The position numbers and the translations under genes were made by a program. Positions 22,273 to 33,857 of a stretch of DNA of 64,000 bases are shown here, in pieces (the first letter of the stretch is position 1; each line of letters opens with the position of its first letter). A model generated the notes under the pieces. That model saw only the letters and a list, made by a program, of their open reading frames with translations, made no database searches and was not told where the DNA came from. The stretch covers positions 19,670,517 to 19,734,516 of the forward strand of contig OX419755.1 in assembly GCA_948567375.1 (NCBI GenBank). The letters are read 5' to 3'. Source of the stretch: Lunularia cruciata. Taxonomy: Eukaryota > Streptophyta > Marchantiopsida > Lunulariales > Lunulariaceae.

Positions 22273-24600
22273 TCCTTCCTTGACTTTTCTACATCACCTC
22301 CTTGTACCTTCTTCAATTTCTTATGAATGCTTTGAAAAGTAAGAAGATCAAAGTGAATAGATAAAGTAGATTCAATACTATGTACCAAATGAAATAGGGA
22401 GTATCCAATGGATTTCTTCATACTTTTCCTATACTCCCATAGAATTGCATGAATCATCTTGTCTTGATGATGTTTATCCCTCTCTATTTTTTCATCTTTG
22501 GCCAATCTCATCCATAAGGTTTGATTGGTTCTCTCTACCAAGCTATTGGAGTTTGTCTTATAGGATGTGGTCACTTTATGTATGATGGAGAAATTTTGTA
22601 GCATAGTTATAGATGCTCTATGTAAATTCTCCTCTTCTCTCTAAAACCAACTCCAAAGGGTAACCAAACGTAGTGATAATGCACTCATAAAGAAATCTAT
22701 CAACTTCATCTTCATTCTTATCTCTCAATGGTCTAGCTTTAATCCACTTGGTAAGGTTGTTAGTAAATATCATAATCTACCAATTTTTCCTTGGGAGTCT
22801 ATTGAGAAGACATACAAAGTTGATTCTCCACTTTCTTAAAGGTCCTAGCAATAGAATTGATTAAAGAGGTAGAGTGGAGGTAGAATTTCTAGCAAAAGCT
22901 TTACAAACATTACAAGTAATACAATAATCATGACAATCCTTAAAAGTCCCCCTCCAATGGTAATTTGCATCTAGAATCTCAAAAGAAATTAATTTTCTTG
23001 CAAAGTGACCTTCACATAATAAACCATCATGAAACTCCTTCATGAGTTAGATAGACTCCTCTTTACCCATTTCTCATCAAAGTAGACCATCTACTCCTTG
23101 GTGGAAAAGAATCTCTTCTACCATTGTGTAAGATCTTGCTACAAGGGCCTTCCTCTCCCTACCATGCATCTTACTTTAGATAGTTACCTCTTCTAACAAG
23201 TCCACAATCTCCTTGTATTGTATTGTAACTTCTTGAGTGATTAAGATGTTCATGAGCTCCTCATCTAGGAAGTAATCATCCACAAGCTCAACTCTTTCAT
23301 GATCATAGGCCTAGATGAAAAATCAGCATTTTTATATTGTTCCTTTGGCCTATCCTCAATGATTCAATCTTACTCAAATAAGAGTATTATCCATCTTGCT
23401 AGCCTTCTTTCCATATTAAGCTTGTTGAATATGTACTTCAAAACTTGTGAATTGTGACAATGGAAGCCTTCATTGAATCAAGTAGTATCAAAACCAAAAA
23501 TAACTACCAATCTTTTCCTTTTTGTGACTAAATAGTTTCTCTCTACTAAGACCATTTGTTTATTAGGATAAGCTATTGGATGAGCATGTACATCTTGGTC
23601 TAATTGACGAAGGTTTCATCCTATATAGATAAAGAATGAAAGTCTTACTCTAATCAAGTTTAGCAAGAATTGGAGCCATAATAATGGATATCTTGAGCTC
23701 CTTGAAAGCTTTGAGAACCTCCTTGTCCTCTAAATCACCATGTATTCTACATTCTTCAATGCGTAAGACTTGTTTGAAAATGAGAAGATGAATCTTCTAT
23801 AGTATCAAACCATCTCCAAAAATTGGCATAAATTTGTCAAGCTTGAAGGGAATGGAAGCTTTGAGATATTCCTCACCATTTCAAGATCCATTCCTATTCC
23901 ATCCTTGTAAATGTTATGCCCTAAAAATAGACATTATTCACAACCGAATATGCACTCTTCCAGGTTGAGTGATTCATTTACTTCATCTTAGTATTGCAAG
24001 ACCTTGATTAGATGCTCAAAGTGTTCACCTTTTCTCTCATAGATACAAAAGTCATTAAGGAAATCTCTCCAAAATTCCCAAATGAAAAGTTTAAATACCT
24101 GACATGAATTTTTGAAATGTTGTTGGAGCATTACAAAGTCCAAAAGACATGGCACTAAAATCATAAGTCCCCAAAGGTGTAGTGAAGGTTGTGAGTTGTT
24201 GATGTGCAATCTTGATTTGGATATAACCATTATAACCATCTTCAAAACTATACCCCTCTTAAATAGCAACCTAGTCCAAGATCTCATCAATGAATGGTAA
24301 AAGGTAATAGTCCTTCTTAGTAGCAATGTTAAGTTTCTTGCAATCCATACATACCCAAAGCTTACCATTCTTCCTTTTCTCAATCACAACTGGAGATACC
24401 TATCCACCACTCTTATTGATACTAGAGCCTTCTTCTTTGCTTTCTTGTTTCTCTTGCTCTTTGTATAGCTCAAACCACCTCTAAGTTCTTTTATCAAGAT
24501 AGGATTCAAAGTACTAAGTTGGCACACTATGATATTGGCTTTGTGATTACCAACATCCTCTAACATATTATAACCTTACTTTTGCTTTGAGATCAAGAAA
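22273..24600 (-). pseudogene. gypsy pol: RT and integrase, decayed
   Basis: The minus strand runs RT then integrase. RT contains a CMDCKKLN-like segment and a GLCNAPTTFQ-like segment in shifted frames (24,400-24,100), then DFCIYERKGEHFEHL (near 24,020), the region after the catalytic box. Integrase has the zinc region (GHFARK...YHWRG...CITCNVCK, 22,861-23,043) and the end of the core (YKTNSNSLVERTNQTL, 22,520-22,580), where the catalytic Glu is retained. Frameshifts and stops are frequent. This is a different gypsy family from the methyltransferase element; its 3' LTR is 21,802-22,272. Confidence 0.82.
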
Positions 24601-25179
24601 TCATCCATCCATTCTCAACTTCTTCCATTGAACCTTTTTTGATGATGGTATTGAAGTGGTAGTGCAAGTACTCCTTTTGAGGATTGGACTATCCTTGCTA
24701 GAAGTGAATCCTTGAGAACAAAGTGTATCCTTTGTAAAATGATCTCTCTTCTTCTCTTGAGCCAAAAGGTTCAAGTTAAGACCTCTAGAATTTTAGCATT
24801 TTCCCTTCCATATTTGCTTTCAACCATATCTATGGATACTATCCCCTTACCTCTAGTTAGACTAGGAGCTACTTGGGCTTCACCACCTTTTTTCTTCCCT
24901 CTATTTGATCTCATAACCCTTTCCTTGATGGTAAATGGAATTTGGGCAATTCCTTTAGATGTGACCTCTACCTCCACAACCAAAATAATTTATATCATTG
25001 AAATTGTTGGTTTTGACCTCCTTCATATAGATAGTCCCCGTAATCCATTAGCCCTCTCCCAAAATTTTGGTCCATCTCTCCCTTCTCCCATAGTTGTGCT
25101 ACATTGATCTTGAGATCTACAAGTTGTTCCATGATGGTTGAAGTGGATCGTTAAGTGAAGGTATAATAACCAGAGCAAC

Positions 25180-25862
25180 AACTTTGTGGTGCACCTCTTG
25201 CCACCATACAATTACAGGCTCTACCATACTTGTAGACTTGTGGAAAATGCACAACTTCCTTCACCATCAAATCATTCTCCTCTTTAATACTACATGGACA
25301 AGAGAACTTTCTAATAAAGAAACAAGAGAGAAACACAAGCTTCACACTAACTACTTTGATGCTCCAAAGGAACACCTTCTCTTTATTATATAGCAAAGAA
25401 AATCCCCTCAAAGGAAGCTCCATCCTTGGATCAAATACCTAGATTGGTGACATATCAGCAAGCTCTTCCTTTAGACTAGTTGCCTGGATGGGTGACATTT
25501 GGTCCTTGTCATATCTGGTTGGTCAAATAGGTTTGACCAAAAAGAATCTTTAGAGATTTTTTATGTAGGAATCTTGAAATCACATGGATGAGGTACCATA
25601 AGAAAGCTTGTGATGAGACAAATCTGGTGTAAGCAAAGGCCAACTTCTCCTCTATTGGGAGGAATGTGCATATTTTTAGTCCTAATTCATCCGTTTAGGC
25701 CTCCAAGTTTTCAAGCTTTTCTTGGTTCCTACCCTATTAGTACAAGTACTCTTTTGGTGATACCTCTATCTAATCTACTAATTCCATCATATATAATATT
25801 CTCCTAGATGTTACCGGACTAATTTTCACCTCTAGATAATATGTCTAGCTATTGGTATTACA
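25180..25862 (-). repeat. LTR-like repeat family 2, copy b
   Basis: Minus orientation, starting TGTAATACCAATAGCTAGA at 25,862. It is inserted between gag (25,900-26,450) and pol (22,273-24,600) of the gypsy relic. Inverted relative to copy c at 27,538. Confidence 0.7.
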
Positions 25863-25899
25863 TCATCCTCTTCCAAACTCTTCTCCATAGAAATTGCAA

Positions 25900-26450
25900 T
25901 CTTGATAGCTCCTACCTTGGAAGAAAGTTTCTCATATTTCACTTTGCTTCAAATTTGTGGGTTTAATCTTCTCACAATATTCTTGGTAAGCATAGCTCCC
26001 ATCCCAATCATAGTGATCTCTACATCATTCTCACTCTTTCTCAACTTTGTGTGGAATAAGGACTCTAACTTCTCTACTCTTTCTGCATATGTTCTCATTT
26101 TCTTTGCATCTCCTTGCTTGGGAAAGGTAACCTCACTCATCAATCTCTCATAACTTTCATTCAGGAGAAATTTCTTAATAAGTATAGTAGTCAAGCTCTC
26201 CCAAGACTCCTCTTGGTCATCTCTCCTCTCTTTATACTTGTATATAGACTCTCACCATGTAAGAGTAACATTCTCAAAGAAATCAAGTAATAATGAGACC
26301 CACTCTTTCTTCTTCCTCTCATTATTACCTATGCAAGATTTCTTGAAGTCTTTCATAAAAGCTTCCACATCTTCTTTATCCTTGCCAGAGTAAACCAAAA
26401 CTTTCTCCATCTTAGCTTCTCAATACTTTTATCCTCTCTCTATTTTTTAC
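25900..26450 (-). pseudogene. gypsy gag fragment
   Basis: The minus-strand reading contains a retrotransposon gag region: VYSGKDKEDVEAFM and a W-rich segment near 26,400-26,280, then FLLNESYERLMSEV and RMRTYAERVEKLESLF-like wording (25,949-26,194). It precedes the pol relic in the expected order. A stop near 26,255 breaks the frame. Confidence 0.65.
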
Positions 26451-26639
26451 TTTTGTCTCTCATCTTATGACTAATAGAATACAAATATAATTAATACCAT
26501 TTGAGAGTATTCAACCATAAGGAACACAAAAGGTTCAAATTGCTCTAAAATTTCCATTGCATAATCAAATCCTTCAGTGCATTTTCATCAAACCCTCATG
26601 GATAGTTTATACATAAGTTGAAAAATTACCTCCTTCACT

Positions 26640-26960
26640 AATCTTGAGAACTAGTTGATGAAAGTGGCAGTTTCTCTATAGTACTCTCCATGATATTTCA
26701 CCAATGTCTCCAACAATGTTCTTGCTACTCTACAATCATAGCTCTTTGGAAGTCCTTCTACTCCACATGCCTCAAACAACTCCTTGGTCCTAGATCTCCT
26801 TCCCTTCTTCCCCCCCAATCTTGGTGAAGAAGGTCCAACATGCAATCCCAAGTCAAGTAAAGCTCTCCTTTCTCTCAATCTTTTTCTCTCAAAACTCAAT
26901 AAACATTAACTTGCCTTGTATCCCTTCTCTCCACATAAGAAGCACTTAGAATCACTATTT
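26640..26960 (-). pseudogene. Zinc-knuckle fragment of a retroelement
   Basis: The minus strand near 26,940 gives CFLCGEKGYKAS-stop-C, a CCHC knuckle with the His replaced by Tyr and a stop before the last Cys. A basic stretch (FERKRLRERRALLDLG) and a region resembling the start of a protease follow down to 26,651. It probably belongs to another retroelement piece, since a knuckle upstream of gag would be out of order for the neighbouring relic. Confidence 0.45.
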
Positions 26961-27537
26961 CTTCCAAACGTTGAAGGTCTTTCAATCTTCTTAATATTTT
27001 CTTCAAATTCTAATCTAAAATCCCCTTTCTTCAAATCAACCAATCCTATCTCTTTAACCCTTGAGAAACCTTACATAACCTCAACTTCACTCTTGATGAC
27101 CTTTTATGCTTACAAAATGACTATGAACACATAAACATGCTTTTGGTTATTCTCATGCTCCTCATGCATGAGAATTCATCTCTCCAAAAATAATCCCTCC
27201 TCACAATGTCAATCTATTCTCCCAAATTACCAACTAGTGCACCTCCACTATATGGACTAATGCTACTAGAGCTAGAGTTTGTGGATATTGTCAATTTACC
27301 TTTAGAAATTGAGCCTAAAGTGATAGAGATGTAGTTTTGGAATACCAATTTTATCTTTATAGCTCAATCTTCTCCAAATAAACTCTCTTGAACTCATGTC
27401 ATCCATAGCAGATCTCCTAAGTGTTAAAAAAACCTCATCCATGCCATGAAAGGTGTGAATAAAGTTGGGTTCCACATCTATTGTAGATCACATCAACTAT
27501 CAAAACTTGCGGATGAGATCATCCAAATCAATGGTAT
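26961..27537. other. Unassigned AT-rich DNA
   Basis: No feature recognised. Confidence 0.35.
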
Positions 27538-28302
27538 TGTAATACCAATAACTAGATAGATGATCTAAAAATGAAAGTTGGTTTGGTAACATCTAGAGGA
27601 TGTTATACATGATAGACTAAGTAGATAAGCTAGAGGTATCACCAAAAGAGTACTTCTGCTAATATACCAAAAACCAAAACATGCTTGGAAACTTTAGAAT
27701 CAATAGTTAGGCATATGATCTAAAGGTGAAACTTGGGGAGGTAGCATCTCGAAGGATTTTACACATGATGGAGAACGTAGATTAGATAGAGGTATCACCA
27801 AAATAGCACTTCTACTAATAGAGCAGAAGCCAAAATAGGCCTTAAAACTTCAAAGGCAATTTTGGAGGCCTAAACGGATGAATTAGGCCTTGAAAATGTC
27901 AAGATTCCCTTCCTCCCAATGGAGGAAAAGCTGGCCTTCCCTTCTTCTAATTTGTCTCACTGAGAGCTTTCCAATTTTACCTCACCCATGTGATTGTGAG
28001 ATTCTTACAAGAAGATTCCCTAAAATATTCCCTCCAATCAAAGCCTATTTGACCAACCAGATGGGACCGGGACCAACATGTCACCCATCCAAGCAAGTAA
28101 TTTAAGGGTGGAGCTGACAGGTCACTGATCTACATACCTAATCCTATGGTGGAGCTTCCTTGGAGGAGATCCTCATTGGCTATATAATAAAGAGAAGTTG
28201 CTCCTTTGGGGCATCGTAGGATTGAGTGTGAAATCTGTGTAATATGTGTTCTCTCTTGTATCTCTCTTGTAGAGTTCTCTTGTCCTTGAATTATTACAAG
28301 TA
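27538..28302 (+). repeat. LTR-like repeat family 2, copy c
   Basis: Starts TGTAATACCAATAACTAGA. Its first about 130 bp are present twice in tandem (about 27,550-27,690 and 27,700-27,835), both containing GGTATCACCAAAA and CTTCTGCTAAT-like words. Its right end touches the gag fragment of the methyltransferase gypsy family at about 28,303. Confidence 0.68.
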
Positions 28303-29180
28303 CCCATCATACCATAGTAGCACTTGGGGCTTTTGGAGACCATATGAATCTTTTCCACATCAGAAAACAATGGTGCAAACGCACTATATGCACTCTCAAC
28401 TAAATAAGCTCTTGTGTTAGACTCCAAATCAAATCAATCTCCTCCTTCATTATGACTTGAGATATGGATTCATACCTAGCACCACTTTAAGTAAACCCAC
28501 TATGTTCTATAGCAAGATCTCTTCTAGAATTCCCAAAGAACTCCTTCTTAATGATGTATCCCAAATCACAACCATAACCACCAAGTACCACCACCAACTA
28601 AAAACCACCCATTAATTTAAGTCTAAATATCTAAACTACACTTGAAGAAAGAGAAACCTATAACCTAACATCACAACATGCACTCTCATGGTCTACATGT
28701 CATCACTTCTTACCTCAATAGAGAGAAACATAGATAGTTTGATTGATCATCACTCAAACCTCACTACCAAAAGCACACAATAGCACTAACACTCTCAATA
28801 TCAAGGCACCTCACACAAAGATGGTGCACAAAAAAAAAAAGAATATAGGAGTTCCAATCATAAGAAATCTCAATGATAACCCTTCATTTCACAAATCAAA
28901 ATGGATTGACTCTATTACCATTTGGCATTTGACATAATAGGAATGTCAATCTACTCCTATGCTACCAAGATCACCAAGAATGGAATCAAACATCCTCTCT
29001 TAGCTAAAACTACATGGCTATAGTCCACCAATCTTTAGGACAACAAGTGCAAGTGGACTAGTTGGCAAGAGCACCTATCTACAAACTAAATATCCAAGGT
29101 TCAAAATTATTACACACAATCTTGAAGGGTGGGCTGATTTTGCCAAAAAATTACCAAAAACTCAACTAATTGGGTAGACT
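28303..29180 (-). mobile_element. 5' fragment of methyltransferase gypsy (gag start and leader)
   Basis: The minus strand matches the main element from about 35,440 back to about 34,530: the first gag residues (ESNTRAYLVESAYSAF aligns with the ELEFDTGADSVESALG segment), the leader, and the primer-site-like region. The match around 28,905 corresponds to 34,787-34,800 of the main copy. Transitions are abundant. It continues rightwards into a tandem array made from the next leader segment. Confidence 0.8.
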
Positions 29181-30334
29181 CACATCAACAAGTTGGCTTG
29201 TTGGCCCTTCTAGGCCTTTGTAGTCTCTTTAGCCCATAGCTTTATGCCTCAAAAGTTCTAAATAAACTGATAAACTAGCTAGCCTTGCATCAACAAGTTT
29301 GCTTGTTTGCCTAGAACTCAAAACCTCTAAATAAATTGATAAATAGGCTAGCCTTACATCAAAAATTTGGCTTGTTGGCCTAGAACTCAAAACCTCTAAA
29401 TAAATTGATAAACTAGCTAGCCTTACATCAACAAGTTGGCTTGATAAACTTATAAACTAGCTAGCCTCACATCAACAAGTTGGCTTGTTGGCCTATAACG
29501 CAAAACCTCTAAATAAACTGATAAATTAGCTAGCCTCACATCAACAAGTTGGCTTGTTGGCCTAGGACTCAAAACCTCTAAATAAATTGATAAAATGGCT
29601 AGCCTCACATCACAAGTTGGCTTGTTGGCCCTTCTAGGCCTTTGTAGTGTCTCTAGCCCAGACTATGCCTCAAAGCCTCTGAATAAATTGATAAATTGGC
29701 TAGCCTCACATTAACCTTTTTAGTCTCTCTAGCCCATAGCCATATGCCCCAAAACCTTTAAATTAACTAGCTAGCCTCACATCAACCTTTGAAGTCTTTC
29801 TAGCTCATAGCCATGTACCTCAAAACCTCTAAATAAATTGACAAGTGGCTAGCCTCACATCAAATTTTTTAGTCTCTCCACCCCATAACCCTATACCTTA
29901 AAAACTCTAAATAAATTGATAAAGTAGTTGGTTTTTTGGCCACTCCAAGCCTTTGTAATCTCTCTATCCTATGCCTTAAAGCCTATAAATAAACTAATAA
30001 ATGGCTAGCCCTCTCATCAACAACTTGTTGGCCCTTCTATGCTTTTTTAGTCTCTAGCTCACATCTCTATGCTCAAACCTTCTAAATAAATTGATAAATT
30101 GGCCAGTCTCATATCAACAAGTTGGCTTGTTGGCCCTTCTAGGCCTTTGTAGTCTCTCTAGCTCACAACTCAATGCCTCAAAGCCTCTAAATAAATTGAT
30201 AAATTTGCTAACCTCACATCAACCTTTGTAGTTTCTCTAGCCCACAGCCTTATACCTCAAGACCTTTAACAAAACTGATAAACTGGCTAGCTTCACATTA
30301 ACAAGTTGGCTTGTTGGCCCTTCTAAGCCTTTGT

Positions 30335-30335
<1 letters not shown>
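29180..30335 (-). repeat. Satellite-like array derived from gypsy leader
   Basis: About 13 tandem units, alternating between roughly 70-85 bp and 110-135 bp. Units are built from CTAGCCTCACATCAACAAG, TTGGCTTGTTGGCC, CTTCTAGGCCTTTGTAG, TAGCCCATAGCC and CTCTAAATAAATTGATAAA. The reverse complement of one unit occurs once in the leader of the main gypsy element at about 34,424-34,530. The array sits exactly where the minus-strand leader fragment would reach that segment, so it is an in-place tandem amplification of transposon leader DNA. Confidence 0.8.

Positions 30336-30381
<46 letters not shown>
30336..30381. repeat. (TC)n microsatellite
   Basis: An uninterrupted run of about 22 TC dinucleotides. 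It starts from the TCTCTCTAG word of the array unit, so it probably grew from the last satellite unit. Confidence 0.95.
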
Positions 30382-30384
<3 letters not shown>

Positions 30385-33190
30385 CAAAGTTTTCTATTGT
30401 CATCTGACCATTTTGGAGTAAATTAAAGTCCATCCTAGCTCCCATTTTCTACATACAAGGCATACCAATGTTCACCTTAAGTGAGGTATCTATATTCTCA
30501 TACCATGGCAAGCACTATCTTTGATGGCATCATAGGTAATTATCTTCTATCTTCCAAAAGGACATTGAGAACACCTTTTGCATCTAGTGTAATACCACAC
30601 TCATAAGTGAATAATGAAGATGCAAATGGATGGACTAAACTAAGGCAAAATCTCATAGTTGTAGAAAAAGTAGCTGGTACAAGTCAAAAGGCACTAATGC
30701 ACAAATAAGCTATGATCCAAGAGCTTGCATTCTTGTCAAAGCAAGAGAAAAGTTTTGCCTTAGTAGCACAAGGAATAGTTGATTTAACTTAGAAAGAATA
30801 TAATGTTTATTAACATTGTTGATCCATCAAGGAAGACAACAACAATCTAGCCTAATTAAAATGCAAGGAAGCAAGGAATGAAATGCTTTCTTGTGCCAAT
30901 AAGGATAACTCATCTCATGTATGTTGCAATAGCACATGGAGAAAAAATCATTTCTCTTCTATCTTGATCACATAATTCTCTAAGACTAGCCTATCAACAA
31001 CCACCAAACATGAGGAAAGAAAAGATGCTAAGAGAGCACAGCTACCCAATAACACTACAAGTGCCATCTCCTCTATATATAGTAGGCCTATCTACATGGA
31101 TTGGTAGAGATATCTTTTACTTGCAAAATCCCTTATCATACACTCAAAGGTCCTTGGTCCAATGATATCACCCAAGACTCCCATAATTCTCTTATTAAAA
31201 GCTGTCAAACATGATAAGAGTAGAGAGAACCATGCAAAGTAGGTAAGTCAATCAATATGCAATACTAGAAGAGACTATACCAAATGCCACTTATGGATCT
31301 CCTAATAAACAAAGATCATATGCATTAAGAATATCTTCTACAAGGCTAATAATTAAAAAGTGTGTGACACAATCCTTGGATCCTATTGACACTCCAAGAA
31401 TACATAGGTCATTTGAAGATGTGAACACTCCATTGGAAGCTAGAAGTGAGGAGGGATACCTACAGAGGACCATGTTCTACACTTTGACACCTTCATTTTC
31501 AACCCTACAAGATGAATCTTGATAGTCAAGTGGTCAAAGGCCTACCTTATCTGATCTATATGGCACATGATGTGAGTATCATCTACCAAACTGATGTGAA
31601 CTAAGGTTTTATGGGAAATGAGAAAAATGCTAAAGAACAATGGTAGACTAACAAGATGCAAGAAGACCTCAATAGTAATTGTTCAATGACTCCTATTTCC
31701 TTCTTTATCACAAGAAGTAAACTAGCACCTAGTACTTGACTATTGGATGTAGGAATATCTCTCCTTGTTATTGTTGTAGCCACTTTGAACAACTTGGTAA
31801 AATCACTAAAGGGATCATTTACCTAGAAGCCATCTCTAAGATGCTCATAAAACATCCTTGACATGCCTCTTGAGGAGAAGCATGAGGATTATGTCTAGTG
31901 CATGTGCAAAAAAATCTATCAAGACATAAAGGCTCCTTATGTTTATACACTAAGATCTCTGATGGCACTCTATCTCTTGCCAAACGATGTAACAAATGTG
32001 AAGATGAGATAACCTCATCAATGGATCTATCCATATACAAAGGATATAAAGCTTGTGCTACTCTGTTATCCTCTCTACATTGATGCAATATCCTGCCACC
32101 ATTGTAATCAAGTGGAATCTATAGTATCTTGGGGCTGAACATATTTCTTATAATGTGCAACCCAAATAGATGTTTTGTATCTTTTAGCCCAATCACTATA
32201 GCAACCGCCTCTTTTTGCTATACATATCTCTCTCTAGTATAACAAAGATATCATTGTGTGAGTAAGAGGAATGAAAACCATGCCAACTCATCCAAGGAAT
32301 CACGTGCTAGTTGACAAAGTGGTAAGCAAAAGACCTATCTAGCCTCATCATGGACTACACAGAGAAGTCTATGGAATATGCATATACATGGAAAACTTGC
32401 CTCAAATAGCCTGAAATGCAACCCACTTGAGATGCTAACCACTTCCACAACTTGATCGATATTCTTTGAATAGTCAACAAAGGGATGAATGTAGCATGTA
32501 TAATCTTGAGTGTCAATGATATCTATGTGGTTGCTCGGCTCATATGAGCATCCCAAATGGTCCAATCATAGTCCTTGTATATCGTTCTCACATGTGTCTT
32601 CATCTCTTCCAAGGTAAAATATCTATGACACACTTGAATGGTCTATCATAAGGCACTCTAGACCACTCCACATGTGGAAGTGAAACCATAGCTAGCACAA
32701 GAGTAAAGATAGTAAGATGGGATTTTCCTTCTTGTATCTCTCCATACTTGCAAAACAACAATCCACTCACATCCCACTTCACAAGAGTAAATACTAACTC
32801 TAAAACCTCTAAATTTTATATGCCTCCATAACTTCTAATTCATATCTTCATAGTTTTCAGACTAAGGTCCAATGGAACTAAAACATGAAAACCAAGAGAA
32901 GTGGAAATTCTTAACCCCATTTCTCTCATATTGAAGTAATAACTCCAAAACGTACAAGTCCAAATTTTCTCATATACTTCTACTTAATTCTCCATAGCCT
33001 TCAAATTTGGTACCAATGGAATTAAAATTGAGAAACAAAGAGAATTACCTATTCATTTGTGTACTATATGCTAGTGTACTCTTAAAAATTCCAAAATTTC
33101 TCTTATCCTTCATTTCTTCTCTCTTATTGCCACCCCCATTCCATCCAAGTGTGTAGTGATGGTTCATCTTTAAGGTGAAGATGAATTTTT
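30382..33190 (-). pseudogene. Non-LTR retrotransposon reverse transcriptase relic
   Basis: On the minus strand near 31,576-31,588 the reading SLVDDTHIM fits the catalytic (Y/A)DD box of non-LTR reverse transcriptases. Downstream, 31,291-31,473 reads LCILGVSIGSKDCV and LLGDP-stop-VAFGI, a pattern I know from plant and algal LINE/R2-like RT proteins. The stop in that motif is TAA at a position usually Gln. Upstream minus-strand pieces (31,819-32,088; 32,335-32,565; 32,600-32,782) may be the N-terminal part but are not recognised. Ends, poly-A and target duplication were not identified. Confidence 0.55.
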
Positions 33191-33194
33191 CTGT

Positions 33195-33408
33195 TTTATT
33201 ATTTTTAATAGGCACATCCTTGAGACATAGGTGATGGAGTTGGAAGTGGGATCCTTTCTTCTCCATATATTATTATAGCAAAGAAGAGACAGTTTATCTT
33301 GGAGGAAGTAGAGGATAATAGTTTTTCAATATAATGATTGTTAATAGGTACATCTCCTAGAGACACATGTCATGGGGTGAAACTAGATGATTTCTTCTCC
33401 ATGTATTA
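33195..33408 (+). repeat. Locally duplicated host DNA (left half)
   Basis: An approximately 130-bp unit (about 33,200-33,325) recurs from about 33,326 on, is interrupted at 33,408 by the main gypsy element, and resumes at 43,345. Shared words include TTCTTCTCCAT, ATTATTAT, AAGAGACA and AGTAGAGGAT. The intact unit shows what the empty insertion site looked like. Confidence 0.75.
33405..33408 (+). repeat. Target-site duplication, left
   Basis: ATTA immediately before TGTCACGCC. The partner is at 43,345-43,348. The related uninterrupted unit near 33,265-33,275 supports the junction. Confidence 0.75.
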
Positions 33409-33857
33409 TGTCACGCCATTTGTAGTTCCGCATCTAGATGCTCGGACACTGGAGTTCCAATGATGGTAGTTAGAGTTATTCTAGCTGTTTCTCAAGGACT
33501 ACTTTCCGACGGTTAGATTTTGTGTTCGGGGTACTGACTTCACGGTGGGGCCCACCATCACTTTGCACCGTTTGCACCGTCGAGTGTGCCGTCAACGGGA
33601 CCGTTAGGGTTTCAGGGCTAGCTCGAGTCCAGGGGGTATAGTTTCAAAGTGAGCTCCAGAGAGCTCACTTCTCTGATGTTGAGCCTTCGAGTTCCTGGCT
33701 ATGGTGGACAGAGGCCGGCGAGCGTCACCTGGATTCTCTATGCTTGAGTGGGTGTGGCTTGACTGTAATCAGTGCCCAGTTGTTGGCAGTTTATAGAGTG
33801 ACAGATCAAGTACTGATCTGAGTTGAGTTGAGTTGAGAATGTTAAGCAATCTGATTA
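33409..33857 (+). repeat. Terminal segment B, left copy
   Basis: Starts TGTCACGCC. It matches 42,790-43,238 over 449 bp with five differences, all G/C in the right copy and A/T here, three at CG and two at CHG sites. It contains GGGCCCACC and a repeated GAGTT motif near its end. Confidence 0.92.

Noticed and set aside
29180..30335. CRISPR-like array
   Set aside because: Units are contiguous, variable-length and derived from the gypsy leader; no unique spacers, and the DNA is from a plant nucleus.
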